A stretch of DNA of 64,000 nucleotides from TMP-7 sp038212445 (GCA_038212445.1 JBBQUM010000039.1:1-64000), one strand, 5' to 3'; positions 34,916-44,820 are shown, counted from the stretch's first letter. Made by a program: numbers and translations. Notes: generated by a model not told the origin, from the letters alone.

Positions 34916-35491
34916 ATGCTCAACGAATCCTTCGCCGACCACTACGAACTGCTCCAGATCAGCACTTCCGCCGAATCCGAGACCATCCAACGTGTGTTCC
35001 GTATGCTGGCGCAGCGTTACCATCCCGACAACGCCGAGACCGGCAATTTCCAAACATTCGAATCCATCGTAAAAGCATATAAGGTTCTATCGGATCCAGT
35101 CCTAAGGGCCGCCTACGACGTGGAGTATCGCGAGAACAAGCGCGCCCTGTGGCAAGTGTTCGATGCCGAATCGGCGGCTTCCACGGGTCCGGCCGGCGAA
35201 CGGAGAAAACGGGAGGGCATCCTCAGTGTGCTGTACCGCAAGCGTCAGAGGCAGCCCGACCAAGCTGGAATGAATTATCGCGAACTCGAGGAGGTTCTCG
35301 GTATCCCTAAGGAACATATGGAGTTCGCGTTCTGGTACCTGCGTGAGAGCCAAGCCGTAAAAGGCGCCGATAACGGCCGGATGTTGATCACCATAAAAGG
35401 CGTGGAACTGTATGAGGCGTTGTGCGAGGGCGAGAGCCGGGGAAAGATGATTCCGATGCTTACCGCCGGCAAGGAAGCACTGGCCAGTTAG
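34916..35491 (+). CDS. J-domain protein with C-terminal winged-helix-like region
   Basis: This 191-residue cytoplasmic protein begins with a J domain (residues about 7-70). It has HPD at 36-38 in the YHPDNAE context and the closing helix YKVLSDPVLRAAYD. There is no Gly/Phe-rich linker and no zinc domain, so it is not a full DnaJ. Residues about 115-185 read like a winged helix (NYRELEEVLGIPKEHMEFAF, ITIKGVELYEAL). It should stimulate an Hsp70 ATPase at a particular client or site. Single gene. Confidence 0.88.
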   Translation: MLNESFADHYELLQISTSAESETIQRVFRMLAQRYHPDNAETGNFQTFESIVKAYKVLSDPVLRAAYDVEYRENKRALWQVFDAESAASTGPAGERRKREGILSVLYRKRQRQPDQAGMNYRELEEVLGIPKEHMEFAFWYLRESQAVKGADNGRMLITIKGVELYEALCEGESRGKMIPMLTAGKEALAS

Positions 35492-35582
35492 TTGCGCCTC
35501 CAGGAACTTTCTTAGCCCGTCGCGTAAACTGGTTCAGTGCTGCCTAAGGTTGACTTAGGCAACCGTCGATAGCTGCACAGAC

Positions 35583-37280
35583 ATGGACAATCGGAAAACG
35601 GCAGTCCTCATTGGTGCCGGGCCGGCGGGCCTAACCGCCGCTTTGGAACTCCTGCGCAGGACCGGAGTCGTGCCGATAGTCCTTGAAAAAAGCCAGTACA
35701 TCGGAGGGATCTCCCGCACCGTCAATTACAAGGGAAATCGGATCGACATCGGAGGTCACCGGTTTTTCTCCAAGTCCGACCGCGTTATGCAGTGGTGGTT
35801 GGACATCATGCCCATAGAGGCGACGGCGGATCGGGATCTCGTACTGGCGTACCAGGGGAAGCGGCGGGCTTTGGTCAATTCCGCCGCCCGTCCCCAGCCT
35901 GGCAAGACGGATCAGGTGATGCTGGTTCGTGAACGCAAATCGCGGATCTACTTCCTGCGAAAGTTCTTCGAATACCCCCTCAAGCTGAATGCCGCCACCC
36001 TGAGAGCGCTCGGCGCTTTGCGCACGGCGCGCATCGGCCTCAGCTATGCCCGTGCGTCCGTAAATCAGATCAAGCCGGAACGGACGCTGCAGGATTTCTT
36101 CATCAACCGCTTCGGCGTTGAGCTCTACCGGACTTTCTTCAAGAGCTACACCGAGAAGGTGTGGGGCGTACCCTGCGAGGAAATCAGCGCGGAATGGGGA
36201 GCGCAGCGGATCAAAGGACTGTCCCTTACCAAGGCATTGGCCCATCACGTCTCCAGACTCTGGCGCCGTGGCGACACCCTCGACCAGAAGGGCACTGAGA
36301 CGTCGCTGATCGAGAAGTTTCTGTACCCGAAGCTTGGGCCCGGCCAATTGTGGGAGCAGGTGGCCGCCGAAATCGTCGAGCGCGGCGGCCAGATCCATAA
36401 AGGCTGGACAGTCGACTCCCTGGTCACTGAAGGTACCCGGATTGTCGCCGTTATGGCACGCAACGAAACGGGGGTTCTGGAGCGCTTTGATGCCGATTAC
36501 GTGTTCTCGACGATGCCGGTGAAGGAGCTGATTCCCGCCCTCGATTGCGAGACGCCCCAAAATGTCCGTGAAGTCTGTGAGGGGCTCATGTACCGCGACT
36601 TCATCACGGTGGGATTGCTGCTCAATCGCATGAAAATCGAGGAAAGCGGCCGCACGTCGAAACTACTCTTGGACAATTGGATTTACATTCAGGAACCTGA
36701 CGTTCTGGTGGGCAGACTGCAGATTTTCAATAACTGGAGTCCCTACATGGTGGCGGATCCATCCAAAATCTGGGTGGGCCTGGAGTATTTCTGCAACGAC
36801 ACAGACCGCCTGTGGAAACTGCCCGATGCGGAAATGATCGCTCTCGCGACAAGCGAAATGGCGAAGCTGGGAATGATCGACGCGGCCGACGTAGCCGACG
36901 GGACCGTGATTCGCATGGAAAAGACTTACCCGGCCTACTTCGGCTCCTATTCGCGCTTCGACGAAGTCCGACAGTACATTGACCGTTTTGAGAATCTGTT
37001 CCTCGTTGGCCGCAATGGAATGCACAAGTACAACAATCAGGACCATTCCATGCTCACCGCCATGATCGCCGTGGACAACATCGCCGCCGGCATCACGGAC
37101 AAAGGCAATCTGTGGTCAGTGAACACCGAGATGGAGTATCACGAGGAAAGCCACAATCCTCCCGCATCAGAGCCGGCCGTCGAACCGATGTCGTCGGATC
37201 TGCCGATTCTGGCGGCGGTAGTCGAGAAACACGCCGGCGTCCGCGTTGCCGAGCCGTTTCCACGTGAAAGACCGCAGTGA
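35583..37280 (+). CDS. FAD-dependent oxidoreductase (protoporphyrinogen-oxidase/amine-oxidase-like)
   Basis: This 565-residue protein starts with the dinucleotide-binding motif VLIGAGPAGLTAALELLRR, and the second conserved block is IDIGGHRFFSKSDRVMQWW. Close to the C-terminus NLFLVGRNGMHKYNNQDHSM forms the second FAD contact. The pattern belongs to the UDP-galactopyranose-mutase/HemG-like flavoprotein group often seen in polysaccharide or lipid pathways. The last 50 residues are a low-complexity tail. The stop overlaps the next gene (GTGA), so it works with a membrane glycosyltransferase. Confidence 0.85.
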   Translation: MDNRKTAVLIGAGPAGLTAALELLRRTGVVPIVLEKSQYIGGISRTVNYKGNRIDIGGHRFFSKSDRVMQWWLDIMPIEATADRDLVLAYQGKRRALVNSAARPQPGKTDQVMLVRERKSRIYFLRKFFEYPLKLNAATLRALGALRTARIGLSYARASVNQIKPERTLQDFFINRFGVELYRTFFKSYTEKVWGVPCEEISAEWGAQRIKGLSLTKALAHHVSRLWRRGDTLDQKGTETSLIEKFLYPKLGPGQLWEQVAAEIVERGGQIHKGWTVDSLVTEGTRIVAVMARNETGVLERFDADYVFSTMPVKELIPALDCETPQNVREVCEGLMYRDFITVGLLLNRMKIEESGRTSKLLLDNWIYIQEPDVLVGRLQIFNNWSPYMVADPSKIWVGLEYFCNDTDRLWKLPDAEMIALATSEMAKLGMIDAADVADGTVIRMEKTYPAYFGSYSRFDEVRQYIDRFENLFLVGRNGMHKYNNQDHSMLTAMIAVDNIAAGITDKGNLWSVNTEMEYHEESHNPPASEPAVEPMSSDLPILAAVVEKHAGVRVAEPFPRERPQ

Positions 37281-38902
37281 CCCCTGCGCGGCTACCCTGG
37301 CTGATCCTGCTGCTGGCGCTTATTCCTGCTACCAGTTTCTGGTGGCAAAATCGGGACGTCCCTCATTTCGGTAACCTGCAAGACGATGCCGTGTACACGC
37401 AATCCGGGAAATCCATCGCAACCGGACAAGGCTACCGGCTGCTACACCTGCCGGGCAAGCCGTACCAGATCAAATATCCGCCCGTCTACCCGCTGATCGT
37501 CGCCGCCATGTGGCGATTCATGCCCGACTTTCCCTCCAATCTGTGCGCGATTGCCGGCCTGAATCTTGTCGCTCTCGGCATCCTGATCACTGGCCTCTGG
37601 AAGTTGCTCCAGAAGTTTGGACTCTCGCCTCTGACTGCCGCCGTTCTGGCAGGCTGCGTCGCGTGCCTTCCTGCTTACATATATCTGGCCGCGTCTGTGA
37701 TGACCGAGATGATCTTCACTGCGCTCTTCATCTGGTGCTTTGTATGGCTCGAGGAAGCCGAGGATCGTCCGGATCGCGAACTGCGCTACGCCGCGTTCGC
37801 CGGACTGCTGGCGGCGGTCGCTTATCTCACGCGCACAGCCGGCGCGCCGCTGTTCCTCACCGCCCCTATCTGCTTCGCGCTTCACCGCAAGTTTAAGCCG
37901 GCACTCGCCTTCATGCTGGCTGCCGCGCCGCTTCCCGCCATCTGGCAAGGATGGACGCTGCTGCACAAGTACCCTGTCAACGATTGGCTGACTCGCTTCT
38001 ACCTCGGCTACGGCGAGATGGAACGCCTTACCGTCGGCCTGGACAATCTCGGCATCGTGATGTGGGAGAACATCGATTCGATCCTCACTAACATTGGCGA
38101 GATTTTCATTTTCGGGCTGGGGCATTCATCAGCATTGGGACATCAGTTCTCGCGCTTGATTGCTGTAGCGGCCATCGCCGGCGCTGTGAGGCTCACTCTG
38201 CGCGCGCGACGCTGGCATTACCCGGCTTTTGGGCTGGTCTTCTTCGCGCTCATGATATTTTGGCACTACCCTCCGGATCAGCGCCTGTTCGTTCCGCTGT
38301 CGCCGCTTCTGGTAGTGGGCTTGTGGACTGAATTCCGGCACCTGATCGACCTGACGGCAAGAACCCGCAAGTCCGCCAAGGCAGGCGACCGCATCGCCGC
38401 GGCTGGATTCGCTGCTGTTCTTGGATTATTCGGTGTCTTCGTGGTCTACTCGCTCGCCAAAGCGCGCATCGTGGACCTGGCGCAGGTGGAAGAAGGCAGC
38501 CGCACCGACACCAGTCTGCAACGCCGCGCGTTTGCCAGGTTGGCGCGCACAACACCGGACGGTGTCACCATTCTTTCCGACCAGGATGTTCTGCTCAGCC
38601 TCTACACGGGCCGGACCACTTATCGAACCATCGTGCCGCCGCGACTGTTTTATCCAGTCAGCATGGACCGTGTCCGCAACGAATTTGCGGGGCTGGCCGA
38701 TTCAACCATTGGCGCCTGGGACTTCGTTTTCATCAGCCGTTGTGACTGGCGGCATACGCTCGACGAAGACGACCGTCTGGCAGTCCGCCGGAAGATCGCC
38801 GAGCGCATGGACCTGGCCGCGGTATGGCAAGACGAGAACGCGATTCTATATGCCCGCCGTCCGGGCGGGACGAACGGGCGGGTTGGGACGGAACGCCCTT
38901 AG
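37277..38902 (+). CDS. GT-C fold membrane glycosyltransferase (ArnT/PMT-like, GT39/GT83 type)
   Basis: This 541-residue protein begins with GTG overlapping the flavoprotein stop. About ten hydrophobic helices are visible. The first external loop carries LQDDAVYTQSGKSIATGQGY, where the acidic pair fits the catalytic Asp of GT-C enzymes using polyprenyl-phosphate sugars, and QIKYPPVYPLI is the conserved YPPVYP turn. The C-terminal 120 residues are a soluble periplasmic-like domain. It probably transfers a sugar to lipid or protein in the periplasm. The 3' end overlaps the convergent CobW-like gene by 57 bp. Confidence 0.85.
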   Translation: MTPARLPWLILLLALIPATSFWWQNRDVPHFGNLQDDAVYTQSGKSIATGQGYRLLHLPGKPYQIKYPPVYPLIVAAMWRFMPDFPSNLCAIAGLNLVALGILITGLWKLLQKFGLSPLTAAVLAGCVACLPAYIYLAASVMTEMIFTALFIWCFVWLEEAEDRPDRELRYAAFAGLLAAVAYLTRTAGAPLFLTAPICFALHRKFKPALAFMLAAAPLPAIWQGWTLLHKYPVNDWLTRFYLGYGEMERLTVGLDNLGIVMWENIDSILTNIGEIFIFGLGHSSALGHQFSRLIAVAAIAGAVRLTLRARRWHYPAFGLVFFALMIFWHYPPDQRLFVPLSPLLVVGLWTEFRHLIDLTARTRKSAKAGDRIAAAGFAAVLGLFGVFVVYSLAKARIVDLAQVEEGSRTDTSLQRRAFARLARTTPDGVTILSDQDVLLSLYTGRTTYRTIVPPRLFYPVSMDRVRNEFAGLADSTIGAWDFVFISRCDWRHTLDEDDRLAVRRKIAERMDLAAVWQDENAILYARRPGGTNGRVGTERP

Positions 38903-39811
38903 CTGGATTCCGGCGCCCGGTGGCAGATGGTCTCGTGTGACCGATTCCAGCACTGCCGGATCATCAAACGCGCGGATGTTCAGCAGTAGATCGTGCTGCA
39001 GCGCGGGCGAGGCCATCAGGTCACCGTCCACCTGCGGCTCACTACCCTTTCCTGCGATCGCCGCTTTCACGAAACCGGCCGGTGTAGCGTCGATCACTTT
39101 GATATGAACGGCGTTCAGCCTGGCATCCAGTTGATCGATCAATGGGCCCACCAGCGCCGCCGCCGAAAGCGCGGACTCAAGTTTCACCGACGCACGGCAG
39201 TCCAGCCAGGACAGTTCGAGCTCCGCCTGGGTGTAGCGGTCATAGTCGAGGTCGAGTGGATTCGCGCCCGGCGTTAGAGCTCCGCAAAAAAGTTCGTCGA
39301 GCCATTCGGCGACTCCCTGCCCACTACGGCCGCTGACACTCCGGCCTCCCGCCGGTGCCGCGGCAATATCGCACTTGGAATAGCAGACAATATCGGCCTC
39401 AGCGATTTGATTCTCCGCCAGAAAACCTGTGTTGTCCCGCGAAGGGTCTACCACTACGGTCAGCGGCGCCACACGGTAAGGACTCGCGAGCAGCGGACGT
39501 ATGACGGTCGCCACGAGATCGGTGCAACTCCCCACCGGCTCGGCGAAAATTACGTCGTAGCTGTCGGCAAGCATTTCGATGGCGCCCTCGAGATCCGGGT
39601 AGCGGCAGCAAAAGCATCCACCCGTCACCTGGCTCGCGCGAAAACCCCCGGCATGCGCGAACTCGGTGTCCACCAGATCCTCGCCTTGATCGTTCAGCAC
39701 CACCGCCGCACGCAGTCCTTGCGACGACAGAAGCCTCGCAGCCGAGAGGATGAGAGTTGTCTTCCCCGCGCCCAGATACCCGCCGACAACAACTATCCAG
39801 GGTTTGGCCAC
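38846..39811 (-). CDS. CobW/G3E-family P-loop GTPase
   Basis: A 321-residue protein with the Walker A motif GGYLGAGKTTLI at the start. The zinc-binding GGCFCC motif of the CobW/YeiR/metallochaperone group follows (QVTGGCFCCRYPDLEGAIEM). FAEPVGSCTDLV is in the Walker B region, and YSKCD replaces the usual NKxD guanine-specificity motif. Such GTPases insert or deliver metals (Zn, Co). The client is not seen nearby. It is divergent from the GH116-like gene by 74 bp. Confidence 0.85.
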   Translation of the reverse strand: MAKPWIVVVGGYLGAGKTTLILSAARLLSSQGLRAAVVLNDQGEDLVDTEFAHAGGFRASQVTGGCFCCRYPDLEGAIEMLADSYDVIFAEPVGSCTDLVATVIRPLLASPYRVAPLTVVVDPSRDNTGFLAENQIAEADIVCYSKCDIAAAPAGGRSVSGRSGQGVAEWLDELFCGALTPGANPLDLDYDRYTQAELELSWLDCRASVKLESALSAAALVGPLIDQLDARLNAVHIKVIDATPAGFVKAAIAGKGSEPQVDGDLMASPALQHDLLLNIRAFDDPAVLESVTRDHLPPGAGIQLRAFRPNPPVRPARTAGI

Positions 39812-39885
39812 CGAATCATCCTAACAAGCGCCGCGCTCGAATGGAGTGCCCGTCAATTCGGGACGCTGGATATAATCTCGACATC

Positions 39886-42522
39886 ATGAGACGTCGCGGG
39901 TTTCTAAAGACGGTGGCCGCCGCGGCCGGAGGAGTGCCCCAGCTGGCAGCCCAAGCCAATCATGCCGGCTATCCTCGGACGTTCACCGGCCGGCAACTGG
40001 CGATGATCGCTTTCCCGCTCGGCGGAGTGGCCGCCGGCTGCGTCAGCCTGGGCGGCCGCGGACAACTGCGCGACTGGGAGATCTTCAATCGTGCCGACAA
40101 GCGCAACTCGCTTCAATACACTTTCGCCGGCATCTGGGCGCAATCAGGCAAGTCCAAGCCGGTGGCGCATGTGCTGGAGTCGCGCCTGCTGCCTCCTTAT
40201 GAAGGCGCCGACGGACTCAGTCCCGACAAGGTGTCGGGCTTAACCCGGCTTGAAAATGCGACGTTCACCGGCGAATACCCGCTCGCTAAGATCGACTTCC
40301 ACGATCGCCAAATGCCCGTCGCCGTCAGCCTTGAGGCCTTCACCCCGGTAATCCCGCTCGACGCCGAAGAGTCCGGACTTCCAGCCATCGTGCTGCGCTA
40401 TCGCGTCCGCAATACCAGTAAGGAAACCGCGCGCGTCTCCATCGTTTATTCAATCGAGAACCCGGTGGGGATCGATACCCGCACATCGGCCAATCGCGGC
40501 GCACCCGGCCGCGAGTGTGAACATCGCACCAGCGGCGCTCTCGACGGACTGTTCCTCACCAATCCCGCCGCCCCAGCAAGCGCGCCAACTGCTGGATCGC
40601 TGGCGCTCGCGGTGACCGATGCCGGCGCCGGTAAAGTGACATGGCTGCGTGGCTGGCCCAAGGCCAAGTGGTGGGCAAGTCCGCTGCTTTTCTGGGATGA
40701 CTTTTCGAGCGACGGCGAACTCGGCCCGGAGGCTGCCGAACGCAATACGATCAGCTCCCTATGTCTACAGCGGGAGATTCCGCCTGGCGGTTCGGCAGAC
40801 TACACGTTCATCCTCGCCTGGCACTTCCCCAATCGCACGCCAGCGTGGTGCGGTTGGGCCGCGCCCAAGGACGAGCAGAACGCGATCATCGGCAATCATT
40901 ACTGCCGGCGGTTTCAGAACGCCTGGGCGGCAGCCGATTACCTGGCGTCCAATCTGGTAGGGCTAGAGACTCGCATGCGACAGTTTCTCACCGCCATGCG
41001 CGAGACCACCATGCCCGCCGCCGTGAAGGATGCGGCGCTCGCCAATCTTTCCACGCTGGCCACTCCTACCTGCTTCCGCACCGCCGACGGTCGGTTCAGG
41101 GGTTTCGAAGGGATTAATGATCAGCGCGGCTGCTGTCATGGCACATGCACCCACGTTTGGAATTACGAGACCACCACCCAGTCTCTGTTCCCTACCCTGT
41201 CGCGTTCGATGCGTGAAGCCGCCTTCGACCTGTCCGACCGGTTGGACGGCGTGCTGCCCATGCGCCTCGACCTGCCGGAAGGTAGGCAAGCCGGTGGAAC
41301 CACCGCCGCCGACGGCACCATGGGCCAGATCATAAAGACTTACCTCGACTGGCAACTCTCCGGCAACGCCGCGTGGCTTGCCGCCATTTGGCCGAAGGTC
41401 AAACGAGCACTGGAGTTCTGCTGGGTAGAGGGTGGCTGGGACAGCGACCGTGACGGCGTTATGGAAGGCGTCCAGCACAACACATACGACGTCGAGTTCT
41501 ACGGCCCTAATCCGATGTGCGGCGTGTATTATCTCGGTGCCTTGCGCGCCGCCGAAGAAATGGCACGCGCGTCGGGCGACGCCGGGTTCGCAGGCACTTG
41601 CCGTAAGCTCTTCGAGGGCGGCAGTAAATGGATCGACGCCAATCTGTTCAACGGCGAATATTACATCCAAAAAATTCGCGGCGTCGCAACCACCGGCATC
41701 GCGAAGCCGCTACGCTCCACCGGAGGCGCCGAAGATCCCGAGCATCCAGACTTTCAATTGGGGGAAGGCTGCCTCGCCGACCAGCTCATTGGCCAGTACC
41801 TCGCCGACGTCGCTGGACTCGGCCCGCTCCTCGATCCGGCGAAGATCCGCAAGACCATGGAGTCGATTTATCGGTACAACCACCGCAGCCAACTCACCGC
41901 CCACGACTCCGTACAGCGGATTTATGCGCTCAACGACGAAGCGGCGGTCCTCATCTGCGACTACGGCAAAGTCACGCGTCCCCGAATTCCCTTCCCCTAC
42001 AACCAGGAGGCATGGACCGGGATTGAGTATCTGGTAGGCACGCAGTTCATCGAGGCTGGCTTACTGCGCGAGGGAATCGGCTGTTTTGAGGAGGTGCGGC
42101 GACGCTTCGACGGCGAGCGCCGGAATCCATGGGACGAACCCGAATGCGGCCATCACTATGCCCGCGCGATGTCGGCATGGTCAGGCATTCTTGCTCTGAG
42201 CGGGTTCCGCTATCTGGGTTCCGAAGGCTCCCTGTCCATCCACCCCAAAGCGAAATTGCCGGTCTTCACCTCGTTCTGGTCAACTGGCACCGGATGGGGC
42301 ACATTCACCCGAACTCCGGCCGGCCTGTCACTCAGCATTCTCGCCGGCACGTTGCCATGCCGCTCTGTCGTGCTCACTGGTGCGCACTCCGCAACGGCAT
42401 CCGCGAAACTCGGCCAGCGCGCCGTCGAACATCAGTTAAAGTCAACGGGTGGCAAAGTGCGATTCGAGTTCAACCAAAGTCTCGAACTCCGTACCGGCGA
42501 CAAACTGGTGCTGACGGTGTAA
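39886..42522 (+). CDS. GH116-type glycoside hydrolase (GBA2/non-lysosomal glucosylceramidase-like), exported
   Basis: From the ATG at 39886 (the ORF is open further up, in the divergent CobW region) the protein has 878 residues. A twin-arginine-like leader MRRRGFLKTVAAAAGG gives export. The N-terminal domain, with the FTGRQLAMIAFPLGGVAAGC opening, and the catalytic barrel with RGCCHGTCTHVWNYE, MEGVQHNTYDVEFYGPNPMC, YNQEAWTGIEYLVG and WDEPECGHHYARAMS match GH116 (DUF608) enzymes that cleave beta-glucosides or beta-xylosides. The actual substrate is unknown. Single gene. Confidence 0.88.
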   Translation: MRRRGFLKTVAAAAGGVPQLAAQANHAGYPRTFTGRQLAMIAFPLGGVAAGCVSLGGRGQLRDWEIFNRADKRNSLQYTFAGIWAQSGKSKPVAHVLESRLLPPYEGADGLSPDKVSGLTRLENATFTGEYPLAKIDFHDRQMPVAVSLEAFTPVIPLDAEESGLPAIVLRYRVRNTSKETARVSIVYSIENPVGIDTRTSANRGAPGRECEHRTSGALDGLFLTNPAAPASAPTAGSLALAVTDAGAGKVTWLRGWPKAKWWASPLLFWDDFSSDGELGPEAAERNTISSLCLQREIPPGGSADYTFILAWHFPNRTPAWCGWAAPKDEQNAIIGNHYCRRFQNAWAAADYLASNLVGLETRMRQFLTAMRETTMPAAVKDAALANLSTLATPTCFRTADGRFRGFEGINDQRGCCHGTCTHVWNYETTTQSLFPTLSRSMREAAFDLSDRLDGVLPMRLDLPEGRQAGGTTAADGTMGQIIKTYLDWQLSGNAAWLAAIWPKVKRALEFCWVEGGWDSDRDGVMEGVQHNTYDVEFYGPNPMCGVYYLGALRAAEEMARASGDAGFAGTCRKLFEGGSKWIDANLFNGEYYIQKIRGVATTGIAKPLRSTGGAEDPEHPDFQLGEGCLADQLIGQYLADVAGLGPLLDPAKIRKTMESIYRYNHRSQLTAHDSVQRIYALNDEAAVLICDYGKVTRPRIPFPYNQEAWTGIEYLVGTQFIEAGLLREGIGCFEEVRRRFDGERRNPWDEPECGHHYARAMSAWSGILALSGFRYLGSEGSLSIHPKAKLPVFTSFWSTGTGWGTFTRTPAGLSLSILAGTLPCRSVVLTGAHSATASAKLGQRAVEHQLKSTGGKVRFEFNQSLELRTGDKLVLTV

Positions 42523-42533
42523 TGGTGAACCGC

Positions 42534-43271
42534 TCAGCGGGCCTCGTTTACGTCCACGCCGCGGAGCATTGCCCACATCCGGCGTGACGCAGGATCCTCG
42601 AACCCGACGCGCCCCTCAAACGACGGTGGGTTGCTGAACGTACCGAACAACAGATCCCATAGCGGCAGCAGTCCATAGTTCCTCGCGTGAACGCCGAACT
42701 CGTGGTGGAGGCAGTGCGATTCCGGCCGTTGGATCAGATAGCCCAGCCACTGCGGCGTGCGAATGTTCCAGTGCTGGAACATTGCGTAGAAGGCGCCCGC
42801 ATAACCAGCGATGGCGGCCGCCAGCGGGTCGAGTCCCAGGATCAGGATAGACACGATCAGCGACTGTACCGTGGAGGCCGCAATCTCCGCGGGCGAGGCG
42901 TACGCCGAACCCGAAATATCCACTCGTACCGGGCTATGGTGCAGTTGGTGGATGCCGCGCCACAGCACATTCGCGTTGTGCATCCAACGGTGCCAGGCGT
43001 AGTCAACCAGCGTGAACAGCAGGAATCCTGCCACCGCACCACCGGCAACTCCCAAACGTGTGCCGTCAAAGAGGCGATGATGCTCGGTCCAATCCGCGAG
43101 CAACAGTGGCAGAACCACGTTGATCGCCATCAACATCACCACGAACCCGCCGCCAATGGCTTTCCACCAGTCAATGCGGGGAAATTGCCGCGCCGGACGC
43201 ACTTGCTCAACGGCCAGCATGACTACATAGGTCACCGGGATTGCCATTCCAAGGATGTCTTCGGGATTCAT
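42534..43271 (-). CDS. Sterol desaturase/fatty-acid hydroxylase family protein
   Basis: This 245-residue multi-pass membrane protein has the di-iron histidine clusters of the family: DYAWHRWMH (HxxxH), HQLHHSP (HxxHH) and SHCLHHEFGVHARNYG (HHxxxxxH). At least four membrane helices flank them. Family members hydroxylate or desaturate lipids using oxygen and an electron donor. No donor gene is adjacent. The substrate cannot be told. It is divergent from the PQQ-type gene. Confidence 0.9.
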   Translation of the reverse strand: MNPEDILGMAIPVTYVVMLAVEQVRPARQFPRIDWWKAIGGGFVVMLMAINVVLPLLLADWTEHHRLFDGTRLGVAGGAVAGFLLFTLVDYAWHRWMHNANVLWRGIHQLHHSPVRVDISGSAYASPAEIAASTVQSLIVSILILGLDPLAAAIAGYAGAFYAMFQHWNIRTPQWLGYLIQRPESHCLHHEFGVHARNYGLLPLWDLLFGTFSNPPSFEGRVGFEDPASRRMWAMLRGVDVNEAR

Positions 43272-43413
43272 TACCAGACTCTACGCATCCACGCGGCTCT
43301 TGGATTTAGCCAAATTCATCCGGTGGGGGAAACCTCTGATCGACAACCTATTCGAACTCCGCTACCATCAAACGACCATCTCAATCAGTGACTTTTCGGA
43401 AGGGGAATCATCG

Positions 43414-44820
43414 ATGACCCGGATTCACGCAGCCTCATTTCTGTGTTTGCTGGCGATTGCTCCGGCCATCGCGCAGTGGACCCAATTCCGCGGGCCGAAC
43501 GGTTCGGGCGTCGGTTCCGCCACCGGCTATCCCAGCGAATTCTCCCCCAGTAAAAACGTCGCCTGGAAAAAAACGGTTCCGTACGGGCAGTCCTCTCCGG
43601 TTGTCGCCGGCGGGCGGGTTTACCTCACTGCCGCCGAGGACGGCCATCTGTTGACTCTCGCATTTGACGAGACCAGTGGCCGCGAGTTGTGGCGTCGCGA
43701 AACCAAGCGGGCACGCACCCACAAGCTCTTCCGCGCCAATGATCCGGCCTCCCCTACTCCTGTGGCTGACGACAAGGGCGTGGTGGTATTTTTCCCCGAC
43801 TACGGCCTCGTGGCCTACAACGTCGACGGTAAAGAGCGTTGGACCCACCCGCTTGGACCCTTCAAGAATTTCTACGGCATCGCCGCCTCCCCCATCCTTG
43901 CGGGCAATGCCATCGTGCAGGTCTGCGACCAGAGCAACGGCTCGTTTATTTTGGCGCTCGACCGCGCCACCGGTCGTCAGCGCTGGCGGACCGAACGCCC
44001 ATCCGTGCCAGTCGGTTGGGCCACTCCGATGGTTTACCGTCCGGCTGAAGGTCCCGTACAACTCGTGACGCTAGGCAGCACCCGGCTTGACGCTTACTAT
44101 CTCGATACCGGCGAGCCGATCTGGTGGACTCCGATAGGATCGTCGGGCGGTCTTGGAACCCCGGTGGCGGCAGGCGACACTATCTTTATAACGACGCTTG
44201 CCAGCACCGAGCCGTGGATGGATTCGTTCGAGACGGCGCTGGGAAAATACGACACCAATAAGGATCACCTGATTTCGCAGCAGGAGTTTCAGGCAGACAA
44301 GGAACTGGGCGAGCACTTCGGTTGGATCGACGCGGATTCCGATGGCATGGTGACCGCCGAGGAATGGAACTCGGCCCGCATGATGGGAATCGGCGAGTTC
44401 GGCTCGGTTGCCATTCAACCCGGCGGCGCCAAGGGCAAGTTGGAGCCGTCGGCCTTCCGCTGGCGCTTCAAGAAAAACCTTCCGATGATCCCGGCGCCTC
44501 TGGTTTACGACGGCGTTTACTACACGGTCCGCGATGGCGGCATCATCACCGCTCTCGATCCGGCCAGCGGCCGGCTTACCAAAGAAGGACGGGCGCGTGA
44601 AGCGCTGGGCGAATATTACGCCTCCCCGATCGCAGCCGACGGCAAGGTGTACGTATCGAGCTGCGAAGGCAAGATTACCGTTCTCAAGGCCGGCTCCGAC
44701 TGGGAAGTCCTGCACACCAACGATCTGGGCGAGGAAGTCCACGCCACCCCGGCCCTGAGCGGCGGCAGCCTCTACGTACGCACCCGCACCACACTCTACT
44801 CATTCAAGCAACCTCACTAG
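43414..44820 (+). CDS. Exported PQQ-type beta-propeller with two EF-hand loops
   Basis: The start is set at ATG 43414, giving a signal peptide (MTRIHAASFLCLLAIAPAIA) and 468 residues. The ORF is open upstream, but that part has no domain. The body has Trp-rich propeller blades, starting WTQFRGPNGSGVGS and repeating LDRATGRQRW and LDPASGRLTK. Between blades lie two calcium-type loops: DTNKDHLISQQEF (from residue 280) and DADSDGMVTAEEW (from residue 306). PQQ-like repeats without PQQ enzymatic motifs are frequent in Acidobacteriota and Planctomycetes. A calcium-stabilised periplasmic binding or scaffold role is inferred. Confidence 0.85.
   Translation: MTRIHAASFLCLLAIAPAIAQWTQFRGPNGSGVGSATGYPSEFSPSKNVAWKKTVPYGQSSPVVAGGRVYLTAAEDGHLLTLAFDETSGRELWRRETKRARTHKLFRANDPASPTPVADDKGVVVFFPDYGLVAYNVDGKERWTHPLGPFKNFYGIAASPILAGNAIVQVCDQSNGSFILALDRATGRQRWRTERPSVPVGWATPMVYRPAEGPVQLVTLGSTRLDAYYLDTGEPIWWTPIGSSGGLGTPVAAGDTIFITTLASTEPWMDSFETALGKYDTNKDHLISQQEFQADKELGEHFGWIDADSDGMVTAEEWNSARMMGIGEFGSVAIQPGGAKGKLEPSAFRWRFKKNLPMIPAPLVYDGVYYTVRDGGIITALDPASGRLTKEGRAREALGEYYASPIAADGKVYVSSCEGKITVLKAGSDWEVLHTNDLGEEVHATPALSGGSLYVRTRTTLYSFKQPH

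Noticed and set aside
40963..41670. 235-residue minus-strand ORF inside the GH116-like gene
   Set aside because: Opposite strand of a conserved catalytic region, no domain.
42687..43391. 234-residue plus-strand ORF opposite the sterol-desaturase gene
   Set aside because: Antisense to the histidine-cluster enzyme and rich in Arg/Gln/His without a motif.
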